Shown here piece after piece: positions 20,591 to 31,431 of a stretch of 64,000 nucleotides of DNA. How positions within the stretch are numbered: position 1 is the stretch's first letter; the number at the start of each line of letters is the position of its first letter. Made by a program: the position numbers and the translations under genes. The notes under the pieces are model-generated. The model saw only the letters and a list, made by a program, of their open reading frames with translations. It was not told where the DNA came from and made no database searches. Source of the stretch: Selaginella moellendorffii (lineage: Eukaryota > Streptophyta > Lycopodiopsida > Selaginellales > Selaginellaceae); the NCBI RefSeq assembly GCF_000143415.4, contig NW_003314375.1, positions 311,369-375,368 of the forward strand, written 5' to 3'.

Positions 20591-21850
20591 TCACTCTAAT
20601 CGCTCCAACTCGTGTTGCTTAGACTTAAGTGTCCTAAGCGACGGCCGATAAAGCACTGCCTTGGCAAAATCATCTGGGTTCCGGTCCACTCCACCCCACT
20701 GCCCTGTGCTCAAGTAGTAAACAAACACGATCCCTGTCTCCGAAAAAGTGACGAGGTTCCCCTCTGCAGCGGTATTGCAACGGAAAATGTATCCAAGATT
20801 CCGCCGCCCAGGATACACTTCTTCAAGTATTGCGTCATGGAGAACTGCAGAGACTGGAACCAAGCCACCATTCTCATCGACTTTCCACACGCCATAGCCA
20901 TCAACTCCGCAGTCCCCTTCCTCCCGGTCACCTCCCGCATAGATCCAACCGCTTGCAAAGTAGCGCTGGCCATTGTGCTCCCACAGCCTCGTCGTGCATG
21001 TACCTGGGAGCGGCAAAACGCAGCACAGACTCTCTCCACCTTCTTCAACCTTGTCTTCGTGGCCCGTTGTGATCCTCAGGCTGCGGACGGCCGCACCGGT
21101 GCACCACCTGGCGCGGCCGAAGTCGTACAATCCCAGGATGGTGAGGTCATAGAAGTAGTCGTCCAAGTCTGGAAATACAGCTCGAGGAGGAAAGCTTTGT
21201 TCGTAAGCTATATTCCGCTGCTTCCTCGCCTTGACGTAGGATGGGGAGAACGGGAGCTTGGGGAGAGAAGACCACGAGTGTGTTGCCGAGTCGTAGATGC
21301 AGCACCAGTGGCCGGAGGTGTTGGGGGCGGTGTAGTACAGGCCGACTTTGAAGCCATTATTGTAGACAAACATGGCAAAGTCGAGCGCTCCCACATGAGT
21401 GTGTCTTTCTCTGTCCTTCCAATGGAGCGGTGACAGTTCCATCCACTCTTGGGTGACGGGATTGCCCACCACCAGGTGAAACAAATCGCTAGTGGGATCC
21501 AGGTCGGGTTTGGGCGACCTCAAGATGCATACCAGGCCACCCGCGGAAGCAACGACTACCGTATGAGGAAAGGGTTGTGGTGAGTAGGGCAACGCCAACT
21601 CCTCGTGGTTCGGCTGTGATGGATCCCAGGCGAGGCAACGGCTGCAGAAGGAGCTAGTCATAACCCGCAAGGATTCCTTGTCGCCACTGTTTTGGCACCA
21701 GCGGCGGCGGAAAGAGGGATTGCCGAGGATGGACTTCCATGACTTGCAAACGGCGGAGCATGCCGGCAGTGAGGCCAGGTCCACAAAGCTGAGAACCAAC
21801 TCCAAAATGTCATCCAAAACCGATACCGGCGTCTGCTTGGCCTGCTTCAT
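20591..21850 (-). CDS. F-box protein, array copy 4
   Basis: 419 aa, ATG at 21850. Relative to copy 2 it lacks three codons just before the F-box ('PVSVLDDILELV' versus 'PVSVLLAQDDILELV') and has several substitutions, for example Asp to His in 'RHTHVGALDF'. The F-box core is intact. The upstream region has its own short deletion ('tttgacattttttatg'). Confidence 0.87.
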   Translation of the reverse strand: MKQAKQTPVSVLDDILELVLSFVDLASLPACSAVCKSWKSILGNPSFRRRWCQNSGDKESLRVMTSSFCSRCLAWDPSQPNHEELALPYSPQPFPHTVVVASAGGLVCILRSPKPDLDPTSDLFHLVVGNPVTQEWMELSPLHWKDRERHTHVGALDFAMFVYNNGFKVGLYYTAPNTSGHWCCIYDSATHSWSSLPKLPFSPSYVKARKQRNIAYEQSFPPRAVFPDLDDYFYDLTILGLYDFGRARWCTGAAVRSLRITTGHEDKVEEGGESLCCVLPLPGTCTTRLWEHNGQRYFASGWIYAGGDREEGDCGVDGYGVWKVDENGGLVPVSAVLHDAILEEVYPGRRNLGYIFRCNTAAEGNLVTFSETGIVFVYYLSTGQWGGVDRNPDDFAKAVLYRPSLRTLKSKQHELERLE

Positions 21851-22144
21851 CCCGAGGAATGCCTAAACGTGCTGCGCCTTATAGTGCTGCAAAAGGAAGA
21901 AAGGTAAGAATCAAGAATGGGATATTCCTTAAACCTTTGACATTTTTTTATGAAGAGACGCCATACTATGTTGCTCTTCTACTGCACAAGCAAAGCACCC
22001 CAAAGTGAGGGGAAGTAATCCCCCACAGATCTCGCCGCTCTTCTTGCACAGCCCCTCAACTCAAATTTCACGATACAACGCTCCTTTCCTGCATGCTGTG
22101 GAATTTCCTGGCTTGAACCATATCCCCTCTCTGGGTATATCCTT

Positions 22145-22447
22145 CTAGTATGCTGCCTTGGCCTTCTCAAACCGCCCATTTGTTGTGTAGGCATTGCGCA
22201 GCGTATTCCAGGAGAACACATCCTTCACTGGTATTCTCTCGTAGAAAAGCTCCTCTACTTCGAACAATTTCCCCTTCTCGGCAGCAAGCGCGGCGAGCAT
22301 CTCCCTTGTTAATCTCTCACGCCTAAGATGTTTCCTTGTCCGCGCTCCCACCATGAGAAGATTGGAGATGTATCGCACCTTGTGGTAGGCGCTGGCAAGC
22401 ACCCCGCTTGGCACCGTCAAGATCTTTCGTCTCTTTAGATTCTTCAA
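22145..22447 (-). pseudogene. PPR-gene remnant, array unit 4
   Basis: Fourth copy of the PPR remnant, identical in translation to units 1 and 2. Confidence 0.6.
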
Positions 22448-22767
22448 TGGGACTACTTGAAGATTGAAGTTACAATTGAAGTTACGTCATTCGAGATCTA
22501 CACGAGATAGTGGAAGTTTGTGAAAAAAGAATTTCACAGTCAGAGTAAGAAGTAGTGTTTCATACTTTACCAACTGGAACTATATAACTTGTGGTGTATC
22601 CACTCTCCATTTTCTCAGCGTTCAGCAGCCTCTGGACATCCAACAATGGATGGTTTGTAGGAAAGGCGAGAATCACACAGTTCCAGGTCCAATCGCATTT
22701 AATCGTACTCGAATTCTGAACATGTATCTGGATTTACAAAGAAAGGTTTTGGGTGCTGCGCTTAAAA

Positions 22768-23740
22768 CTAAAGTGTCCTGATCGACGGCCGATAAAGACC
22801 CTTAGCTAACTCATCTGGTTTCCACCCACTCCACCCCACTGCCCTGTGCTGAAGTTGCAAACGGACACTTGACTCCGAAAAGGTGGCGAGGTTCCAGAGG
22901 TATTGCAACAAAAAATGTGTCCGAAATCCGGCTGCCCAGGGTACACTTCCTCAAGTATGGCGTTATGAAGCCCTGTGGAGACTGTAACTAAGTCACCCTT
23001 GTCACCCTGGCGCGGCAAAACGCAGCGCAGGCTCTCTCCACCTTGTTCAACCTTGATCTTCAGGCTGCGGACGGACACCCGGTGATCCACCTGGCGCGCC
23101 CGAAGTCGTAAAATCCCAGGATGGTGAGATCGTAGAAGTAGCCGTCCAAGTCTGGAAATACAACTCGAGGAGGAAAGCTTTGTTCGTAAGCTATATATTC
23201 CGCTGCTTCCTCGTCTTGACGTAGGCTGGCGAGAACGGGAGCTTGGGGAGAGAAGACTACGAGCGTGTTGCCGAGTCGTAGATGCACCAGTGGTGGTACA
23301 GGCCGACTTCTTGTAGACAAACATGGCACAGCCGAGCGCTCCCACAAAACCGCATGTTTCTCTGTCCTTCCAATGGAGCGGTGACAGTTCCGTCCACTCT
23401 TGGGTGACGGGATTGCCCACCACCAGGTGAAACACATCGCTAGTGGGATTCAGGTCGCGTATGGGCGACCTCAAGATGCCCGTGGAAGCAACGACTTGAG
23501 CGCTAAACGGTTTCGGTGTAAGGCAACGCAAACTCCTGGTGGTTCGGCCGTGATGGATCCCCAGCGAGGCAGCGGTCGCCGAGCAAGAGGGAGCTCGTCA
23601 TAACCCGCAAGCATTCCTTGTCGTCACGGTTTTGGCCAGCGGCGGCGAACGAAGAGGATGGACTCTTCCACGACTTGCAAACGGCGGAGCATGCCGGTAG
23701 TGAGGTCTTGAGCGAAGAGAGGCTCGGTCGTACGGAGAAG
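22768..23740 (-). pseudogene. Decayed F-box gene at the array end
   Basis: Aligns along most of its length with the F-box genes but carries many deletions and frame changes. The longest open part (23531-22806) still shows 'FHLVVGNPVTQEWTELSPLH' and 'LHNAILEEVYPG', both clearly from this family. The true F-box is not intact: only traces around 'ACSAVCKSW' are left near 23670-23700. Its 3' end is the apparent source of the short remnants in units 1-3. Confidence 0.75.
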
Positions 23741-23857
23741 CGCGACGAGCCTTATTTGATCGATCAAACGCGCATAAAACGGACGAGTTCTAGGGTTCTA
23801 GAACTGGCAGCTACGGCGTCTAGGGCTTTAGCTTGATTCCGGGTAAGAACAGGAAAT

Positions 23858-25831
23858 ATGGATGGATTCGCCGGCATTCTTGCGCTGCTGCTTGCGTCGA
23901 TCGCTGCCACCGGCTCCGACGCGTCGTCCTACGGGCTCGACACGGTCTTGGCGCAGGAATTCAAGGCGGATCCCCTGGCCGGCAACGACACATTCGAGCT
24001 CCTGCGCCCCGGCCTCAAGCACTTCCTCTCCACCCCGCGCCACGACCTGGACTACAAGCTCCACTCAATCCTCTCGCTCCAGTCCACAACGCCAGTGACG
24101 GTGAAGCTGGTGGGGTTCTCGAGCGATCAGAAGCATCAGCTGGAGCAGCAGCTGGGGCGCTACCTGGAGATCCTCAACAAGAACGAGCACGTCCATGTGA
24201 TCGGCACGGGTGGGACTAGCAATCACAGGCTAAACGTGAGATCCAAGATCGAGATCGATGTGGTGAGGGACAGTGGCAGCAGCAATCTCGCCGATTCCAT
24301 GTTTCGGGCGATCCAAGGCATTGTCGATCGCCCCTCGTCGCTCTCGAGCGTCTACTACGCCCCGGTGCCGTACACTGTGGTGGACGAGCTGGTACGGGCG
24401 GACCTCGCCAAGCCGCTGGCGTCGTACGTCATCTACATCCTCAACCTCAAGCGCCAGGCTCGGTCGTACGGATACGACTACCAGCCGGGAGATGGCGACG
24501 AGCTCCACTCGGCCTTCACCAAGTGCCTGGGGAATCTTTGGATGGGCCGGGAGCGCTACGTGTGGATCGATCTCGCTGCCGGTCCGATCGAGTATGGCCC
24601 GGCTCTCTCCGGAGAGGGTCTGGTGCTGCGCAGCGAGCTCTATCCATACGCGGCGGCTTTTCACGAGAGCCCGGCTCAAAAGGCGCTGCTGGCTGATCTA
24701 GCGGCGCTCGTCTGGAGTGCCTCGCAGATGCTGCTGGCTCCCGCGATGAGGATTCCAGTCTACTACGATCGTGAGTTGGAGGTGCATTTCTTTCACTTCA
24801 AGCATGTCGATGGCGGCGACTCGGAGCAGATAAAGTGGGAGGAGATCGAGGAGACTTTCAGGAAGGAGGCCTCGGAGGGTCTGCTCTTTCACGGCCAGTC
24901 TCTCGTCTTCAAGAGGTTTACGATAGATATGGACGAATGCGCTCTGTGTTCGGCGCTCCTCGCCCGCTCCACCAAGAGCTACACCTCACGAGTTCTCATC
25001 GATCGCTACAGCCTCTTTGTCAACGATTACATAGACTCGAAGCAGCTGCACTACTTGCTAGCTGAGAACCAAGCGGAGCTAGAGAAGATGGCCGGTTCCA
25101 GCGGCAGCTCGAACAACTTCATGGCTCGGATAGTTCCAGTCTACGTCTTTGATCTCAAGAGCGACAGGATCGTCATGCTGGACCGCGACCATCAGTCGAT
25201 GGCTTTCAGGGACATGATAATCGCCATCCGGAGCAAAGGATACCAGACAGTGTCCGAGTTCAATTGCAACCATCGTCCCATGATGGTGGAGACGAGAAGG
25301 CTCGAGCGTCCACTGGTCGCGTCGCTGCTTCAAACTCTGTGGGGCGTGACACCGACGTACCTCACCTGGAGCAGCGAGCACAACTCGACGTTTCTAGACT
25401 ACACTTGGAGCCTGGGGAACACGCCGTTTGGTCCGTTTTCGAAGCTCTCGTCGCTGTCATTCGCGCAGAGAGACGCTGCTCCTCGCAACGTCCTGCACAC
25501 GATGCTCAACACGACGGTGTGGGGAGCCATTGAGATGCTGGAAACGTTGAAGGGACTGGGAGGCGAGAAGGCTGTGCTCAAGAGCAGACAGGGGACGGAG
25601 ATGAACCAGAGATGGAACCTACTACTCTACAAGCTCAACAAGGCAACATCGGCCATGTCTCACTTCGATTTCAACTTGGCTCTCTTCTTCCTCAAATCCG
25701 CCGAGCACGACCTCTACGGCGCCTTAGGTTTTGCTAATGGGCAATGCTATCAGTCCTCTTTTCTTTTCTTTCTGCAATATAATAAAATACAATATTTCAT
25801 GGGACTAGTGTGTCCTTTCGATTGGAGTTGA
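23858..25831 (+). CDS. Secreted/ER-type plant protein of unknown function (parent of the array fragments)
   Basis: 657 aa from the ATG at 23858, no intron visible. An N-terminal signal peptide ('FAGILALLLASIAATGS') precedes a large globular region. From memory it resembles a conserved plant family of about 690 aa represented by Arabidopsis At3g28720, whose biochemical role I cannot state. The part from 24880 to 25684 is the segment copied three times in the F-box array. The last ~45 codons (after 'SAEHDLYGAL') turn A/T-rich and hydrophobic and do not look like the rest. The natural 3' end may be lost or may lie in an exon that I could not identify. Confidence 0.7.
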   Translation: MDGFAGILALLLASIAATGSDASSYGLDTVLAQEFKADPLAGNDTFELLRPGLKHFLSTPRHDLDYKLHSILSLQSTTPVTVKLVGFSSDQKHQLEQQLGRYLEILNKNEHVHVIGTGGTSNHRLNVRSKIEIDVVRDSGSSNLADSMFRAIQGIVDRPSSLSSVYYAPVPYTVVDELVRADLAKPLASYVIYILNLKRQARSYGYDYQPGDGDELHSAFTKCLGNLWMGRERYVWIDLAAGPIEYGPALSGEGLVLRSELYPYAAAFHESPAQKALLADLAALVWSASQMLLAPAMRIPVYYDRELEVHFFHFKHVDGGDSEQIKWEEIEETFRKEASEGLLFHGQSLVFKRFTIDMDECALCSALLARSTKSYTSRVLIDRYSLFVNDYIDSKQLHYLLAENQAELEKMAGSSGSSNNFMARIVPVYVFDLKSDRIVMLDRDHQSMAFRDMIIAIRSKGYQTVSEFNCNHRPMMVETRRLERPLVASLLQTLWGVTPTYLTWSSEHNSTFLDYTWSLGNTPFGPFSKLSSLSFAQRDAAPRNVLHTMLNTTVWGAIEMLETLKGLGGEKAVLKSRQGTEMNQRWNLLLYKLNKATSAMSHFDFNLALFFLKSAEHDLYGALGFANGQCYQSSFLFFLQYNKIQYFMGLVCPFDWS

Positions 25832-26033
25832 TGCATTGTCATCGTTAATTGGCAACATTATCCTTGCGACTGCGGCACATCTACGTCGAGCTTTTGACAT
25901 GGAGAGTCATGCTCTTGGCGGATGGGGCCATAGATGGAAGACGTTGGTTTGCCAAATGCTGTAGGAACAAAGCATTTAACCATCACTATTACTCAAGAGA
26001 CACTCTACATGGATATTAGGGTAGTTGGGGGAA

Positions 26034-28138
26034 ATGGACGCCAAGGACATCCTTGGGCTGCCCAAGGGAGGGCCTGTGGGCGACAAGCGCGTCCGGGCGC
26101 CCAAGGAGACGGTGCCCAAGAAGCTCGATCGTGTCTCCCGGGAGGTAAGAAAGAGTAGCTCTATTCTAGCTCCGGATTGAATTACGGGCATTCATGTAGG
26201 TATATGCTCTCACTGGAGGTCTGCCGCCTCTGATAGCCTCTGTGGATACCAAGCAGCGTCAAGCTTCGTCTCAAAAGGTAGGCTTCCTTGCAAAATAGCA
26301 TCTGGAAAATTTTGTTTTTCGATAGATTTCGTGGCAATGGCTTCCTTTTGCGAATTCGGCACGCACGGATGGGTTGCAGCTATCACATTGGGTCTGTGAC
26401 CACGTACATTCAAGACTTTAGCATTCGAAACATTTTTATTTTTATTTTCTAGGTGCGAGTCGTGGACTCGGTGGTGCCGACCGGGGATTACGCTTTCGCG
26501 AAGTACAATAGAGTGAGTGCCTTTAATTTCTTTGGCCTTCTTGTGTTTCGTCTAAGGGAATCAAACTTCCAACAGTCTGTGGCAGTCTTGAAGTATACAG
26601 ATGACGAGTACAACAAGCACCTAGCTGATACGGTATGTGCTAAGACCATTTTGTGTGCTTAAAATTTTTCTTCTTTTTCTTTTTCTATTTTGTAGAAATG
26701 GACGAAACACGAAACAGACCTTCTGTTCAGCATGTGCGAGCAATTCGACCTTCGATTCGTTATAATAGCGGACAGGTTCTCTCCTCCACGTACTGTTGAG
26801 GAACTCAAGGATCGCTACTACTCAGGTTGCTCTCGTCTCCGTATGTGTTTCTCAGTACTTCCTAACAGTTCTTCTTTGATATGAAGCGTCCAAAGCAATA
26901 ATATTATCCAGGGCCACGACTCCTGAAGAGGTGGCTGACCATCCGCATGTGAAGGTATAAATCTGCAGGAAATCTTGAGCTAACGCTGAATTCGGGATGC
27001 CCTTTCAGGACGCATACAACTTCAATTATGAAACGGAACGCAAGCGCGCCCTTGGCTTGCTATTGTCTCAGTCGAGGCAACAGGAGCGGGAGGACGCGGA
27101 AGTATGCATGTACTTCATTTCTTACTCCTTTTAACTGGTGTTCTTGCATAGGTACTCGCGGAGGCTAAGCGTATTACTGAAGCCCGTCTGAGTAAAGTAC
27201 GTATTTTTACATTTCATTTTTCTTTCAGCATTAAACACCGTAGCTATAACCATAACAGGTGGACGAGCAGGCAGAACAACCTTCTGCCCCTGGAACAGAT
27301 CTTACGCAGCCTTCTACTGATATTGCAGCAGCAGCGACGTCTACCACTACTACTACTCGTGGGGTCCGTAATTTTTGTCTAAATTGTGCTTCTTTTGTCT
27401 ACTCACCTTGACTTCGCTAGCAGCATCGCGTGTTTCTTCGAGGTCCTAATTTGGGGCAAATGGTACAAAGTATGCTTTCATCAGTTGGAGCACGGATAGT
27501 GAAGCGTATCGAGCAAATACTACTTGATGAACTTGGGGTAATCCAATGGGACAGGCATTTCATTCCTTTTGACTTTCATGCTTGTAGGTCCGTTTGGAGC
27601 CGAAAATTCCTACCGAATCGATATGTCGTGAGCATTTGGAATTGAGAAGGGAAGTTCTCAATCTAGTAAACCTTCAAAAGGCGGTGCGTGCTTCATATAT
27701 AATTGTCTCCTTTTTTCTTTAATCTAACGACGCTGAGTTGTAGGTTCAATGGAACGAGGCGACTGTTTCATTCATGCGGGAAACACACCCAGAAGTTTCA
27801 ACGCCTAATACCCCGAAGGTGTTCTTTATTTTTCTTAATGTTGGTTAATATGGTGAATTTTTCCTGGTTACAGCGGGGATTTCGAGGAGGTGACCGTGCT
27901 GCTGCTGTATCAGGTGAGTGGCCATTGTGTTGGTTTTTGTTTTATATGTAATGGTTAACATGTTTCAGGAGAACGAATAGGCAAGCGCGATCATAAGCGC
28001 AAGGTAAATGTTGCGTACGCTACATTCGAATGCCAATTCTGGTATCTTTCTGTGGTACAGGCTCCAGCAAGATTTTCAGACACGCCTCCATCTCCACCTC
28101 AGCAGAAACGTGCTCGCAAGTTGAAGTCAGAAAGCTGA
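26034..28138 (+). CDS. SWC4: SWC4/DMAP1 homolog (SWR1 and NuA4 subunit)
   Basis: Sixteen small exons, all in frame, give 417 aa: 26034-26144, 26200-26277, 26326-26391, 26453-26512, 26576-26632, 26696-26825, 26887-26954, 27009-27101, 27152-27196, 27259-27363, 27421-27537, 27588-27683, 27744-27818, 27874-27913, 27969-28003 and 28061-28138. The start '[13 protein letters not shown]' is typical. The SANT/Myb-like domain includes '[20 protein letters not shown]' and '[20 protein letters not shown]', and '[13 protein letters not shown]' lies in the helical C-terminal part. The tail is basic. SWC4 joins chromatin remodelling by SWR1 (H2A.Z deposition) with NuA4 acetylation in the nucleus. The exon 10/11 junction, in a Ser/Thr/Ala linker, is the least certain. 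Confidence 0.9.
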
Positions 28139-28715
28139 GGAACGAAAGAGTGGTCTCCTTTAATTTGGTAAGCTGTCGGTCTCGTCTTTCTTATCTGACT
28201 GGCATTGTTTCCTAGAAGAACTTTCGAGTAATATCTCCGCGATCAAAGCGGATCTTGTTCTATGGAAAGAAGAGAAATCTCATAGGGACGAGCCTCCCGC
28301 TCGGCGATTGACCAGTCACACAAACGTAGCTTTCCTTGTCAAGAAAATCTGAGATATAATATACCGGAGGCACTTTGACACGGATTCCGCGACAAATCAC
28401 AAGCTCTAACGAGAAGCTATGATCGCAAAAGTCCCAGCTAACACGGGCTTGCGAGGGCCACGCGAGCAACTGTGTGCTTGTGTCGTCGGGCACTTGGCAC
28501 TGAAATGCTCGTTGCACTGCTTCAGTCGCAGTCAAGGAAAAAGATTTGGCTCTTTCATTTTTTATTTTTTTTTCACTTTGGCAAAAGGCAAAAGAAGGGT
28601 GCTACCATTGTCAAAAGCCTACTGTACTATTGCTCGCCTTTAGCTTTCCCAAGGAAATAAACTCATCTAACTCGAGAAGCCATTCTAACACAGCGTGAAA
28701 GAGAGAGAGAGACAG
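28139..28715. other. Intergenic region upstream of peroxidase 1
   Basis: 577 bp. No coding potential is supported. A minus-strand frame (28260-28535) shows no motif. A short GA run (about 28700-28712) sits directly before the peroxidase start. The promoter of the peroxidase gene should lie here. Confidence 0.4.
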
Positions 28716-29942
<1,227 letters not shown>

Positions 29943-30086
29943 GTAAATGGTGTGATCCCCCAATAACTTGATTCTCTTTGGCTTGCTTCTGATTGAAACT
30001 CTAGATCAAAGGAAGAAGAAAGTGCTTCTTCTTTTAGAGAGAATCGCCACTTTTCTTAAAAATGTATTAGCAGACCAGGCTTTATA

Positions 30087-31316
30087 CTAGTACGGAGGTG
30101 GCGGAGCTCTGGAGCGCATTATTGGAGGTGGTGGCGTGGGAACTCGCGGGGATGATCCGGAGTTTCTTCTATTCACGCGCCGGCAATGCAGCCTGATCTC
30201 GCCCTGGATGGAATCCTTGACACCAATCCCTCCCAACTTCACCATAGCCTTGGCGAACTCGCGGAAAAATAGTCGCTGGTTTGCGGCGAAAGCACTGATG
30301 AGGCCCCGCATGGATCCATCCAGCAGCAGCTCCTCGTCGCTCCTGAGAAGCCCGTTGCCAGCCAGGAGCTGCACAAAGTAGGAGTTGTCGAAGGGGATCT
30401 CGCTGCCTCTGTCTAGAGACAGTGTCGCGCGCCTGGCCGGAGAAGTGTTTGGGCAGATCCGTCTCAAAGCAGTGGCGTAGGCGGGATTCAACGCCGGGTC
30501 CGGTAGCCCGGTGCCAGAGGAATTGTAGAGACGGATTTGGAAGTTGGCGCAATGGGATCGACCGATCGTGTGGCCTCCTGCATTGATTGTTTCGACATGG
30601 TTTATGTTATTTCATGCATCTGATCGTACCCGAGAGTGTAACAAGGTCCCTGGAATCGAGTGTCTTGTTTGCGAAGGAATGGATGAGGCGAGTGAGGTTG
30701 AAGGAAGGCCCGGGAATGCTGCCATCAGCATTGGACGCCAGAGACACCCTTCCATCGTAGCGTCCAGTTGGCTCCTCCCAGCGAGGTCCCCCCGACTATA
30801 TCACCGAGCAACAATCATGTGAAGAGCTTATTCGACCATGATGATCCAGGCACTTACTATTGCGACGGAGTCTCTGGCGGCCAGAGCGAGAATGTCTGCG
30901 CACGACACGGTGCCCGGACAGACCGCCTCGATGCGTCTCTTGGCCGCGTCGACGAGCTCGAATCCAGTGGCTGTGTTATTGTTTGCCAGGCTCCGCTTCT
31001 CAGGCGGTGTGCCGTCGGGCGATGCGTCGAGAAGAATGGATCCATCGCATCCCTTTGATAGACACAGAAATGTAAGAACAGGATTACCACTTTCGCGCGC
31101 TACCTCTACGAAGCAGTCGTGGAAGTAGAGTCGAAGTATACCGGCAGCGACGAGCGGCCTGGTTGCGAATTGCTCCGCCACAACCTGGCTCACAATCTTC
31201 TCGGCCGCCGGGCAAGAGTGTGAGTAGTATCCCACCACGGTGCTGCTCTGGACCACTCCAAGCTCCAAACTTGCTGTCAGTATCACAACTATCATCGCTG
31301 CCGAGAACCAAGGCAT
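30087..31316 (-). CDS. Class III peroxidase 2
   Basis: Minus-strand exons 31316-31104, 31052-30858, 30795-30630 and 30577-30087 give 354 aa. The ATG at 31316 is chosen because it starts the signal peptide ('MPWFSAAMIVVILTASLELG'). The frame is open 25 codons further upstream. Motifs: 'RLYFHDCFVE', 'GCDGSILLDAS', '[16 protein letters not shown]' and 'DLVTLSGGHTIGRSHC'. It has the same intron positions and the same lengths of exons 2 (195) and 3 (166) as peroxidase 1, with which it is convergent (144 bp between stops). The two look like an inverted duplicate. A Pro-rich C-terminal tail ('RVPTPPPPIMRSRAPPPPY') is unusual for the family and is reminiscent of wall-binding extensin-like tails. Confidence 0.92.
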
Positions 31317-31431
31317 TGGGATCAGTCGACCAGTGATTCCTGATGATAGGTAGTGCACACAAGGCATCGCTATATTGTATTCCACAAGCATGATCTCTTT
31401 CTTAGATGGGAGATTAGGGCATTTGGATTGG

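Larger units (their letters stand above)
10487..23740. repeat. Tandem array of ~3.37-kb F-box-containing units
   Basis: Equivalent landmarks recur at regular spacing. F-box stop codons are at 13844, 17220 and 20591 (3376 and 3371 bp apart). PPR remnants start at 12029, 15406, 18783 and 22145. Fragments of the 23858 gene end at 13709, 17085 and 20456. Units are near-identical at the base level with small indels, which points to recent unequal exchange or ongoing gene conversion. The last unit differs: in place of the short F-box remnant plus gene fragment it has a longer decayed F-box copy followed by the full neighbouring gene. The array copies look as if they were made from that arrangement by deletion of about 1.85 kb. 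Whether the copy number is real or partly an assembly effect cannot be judged here. Confidence 0.85.

Noticed and set aside
10487-23740. Transposon or LTR element as the cause of the array
   Set aside because: No terminal repeats, target-site duplications, transposase or reverse transcriptase frames are visible. Tandem exchange explains the pattern.
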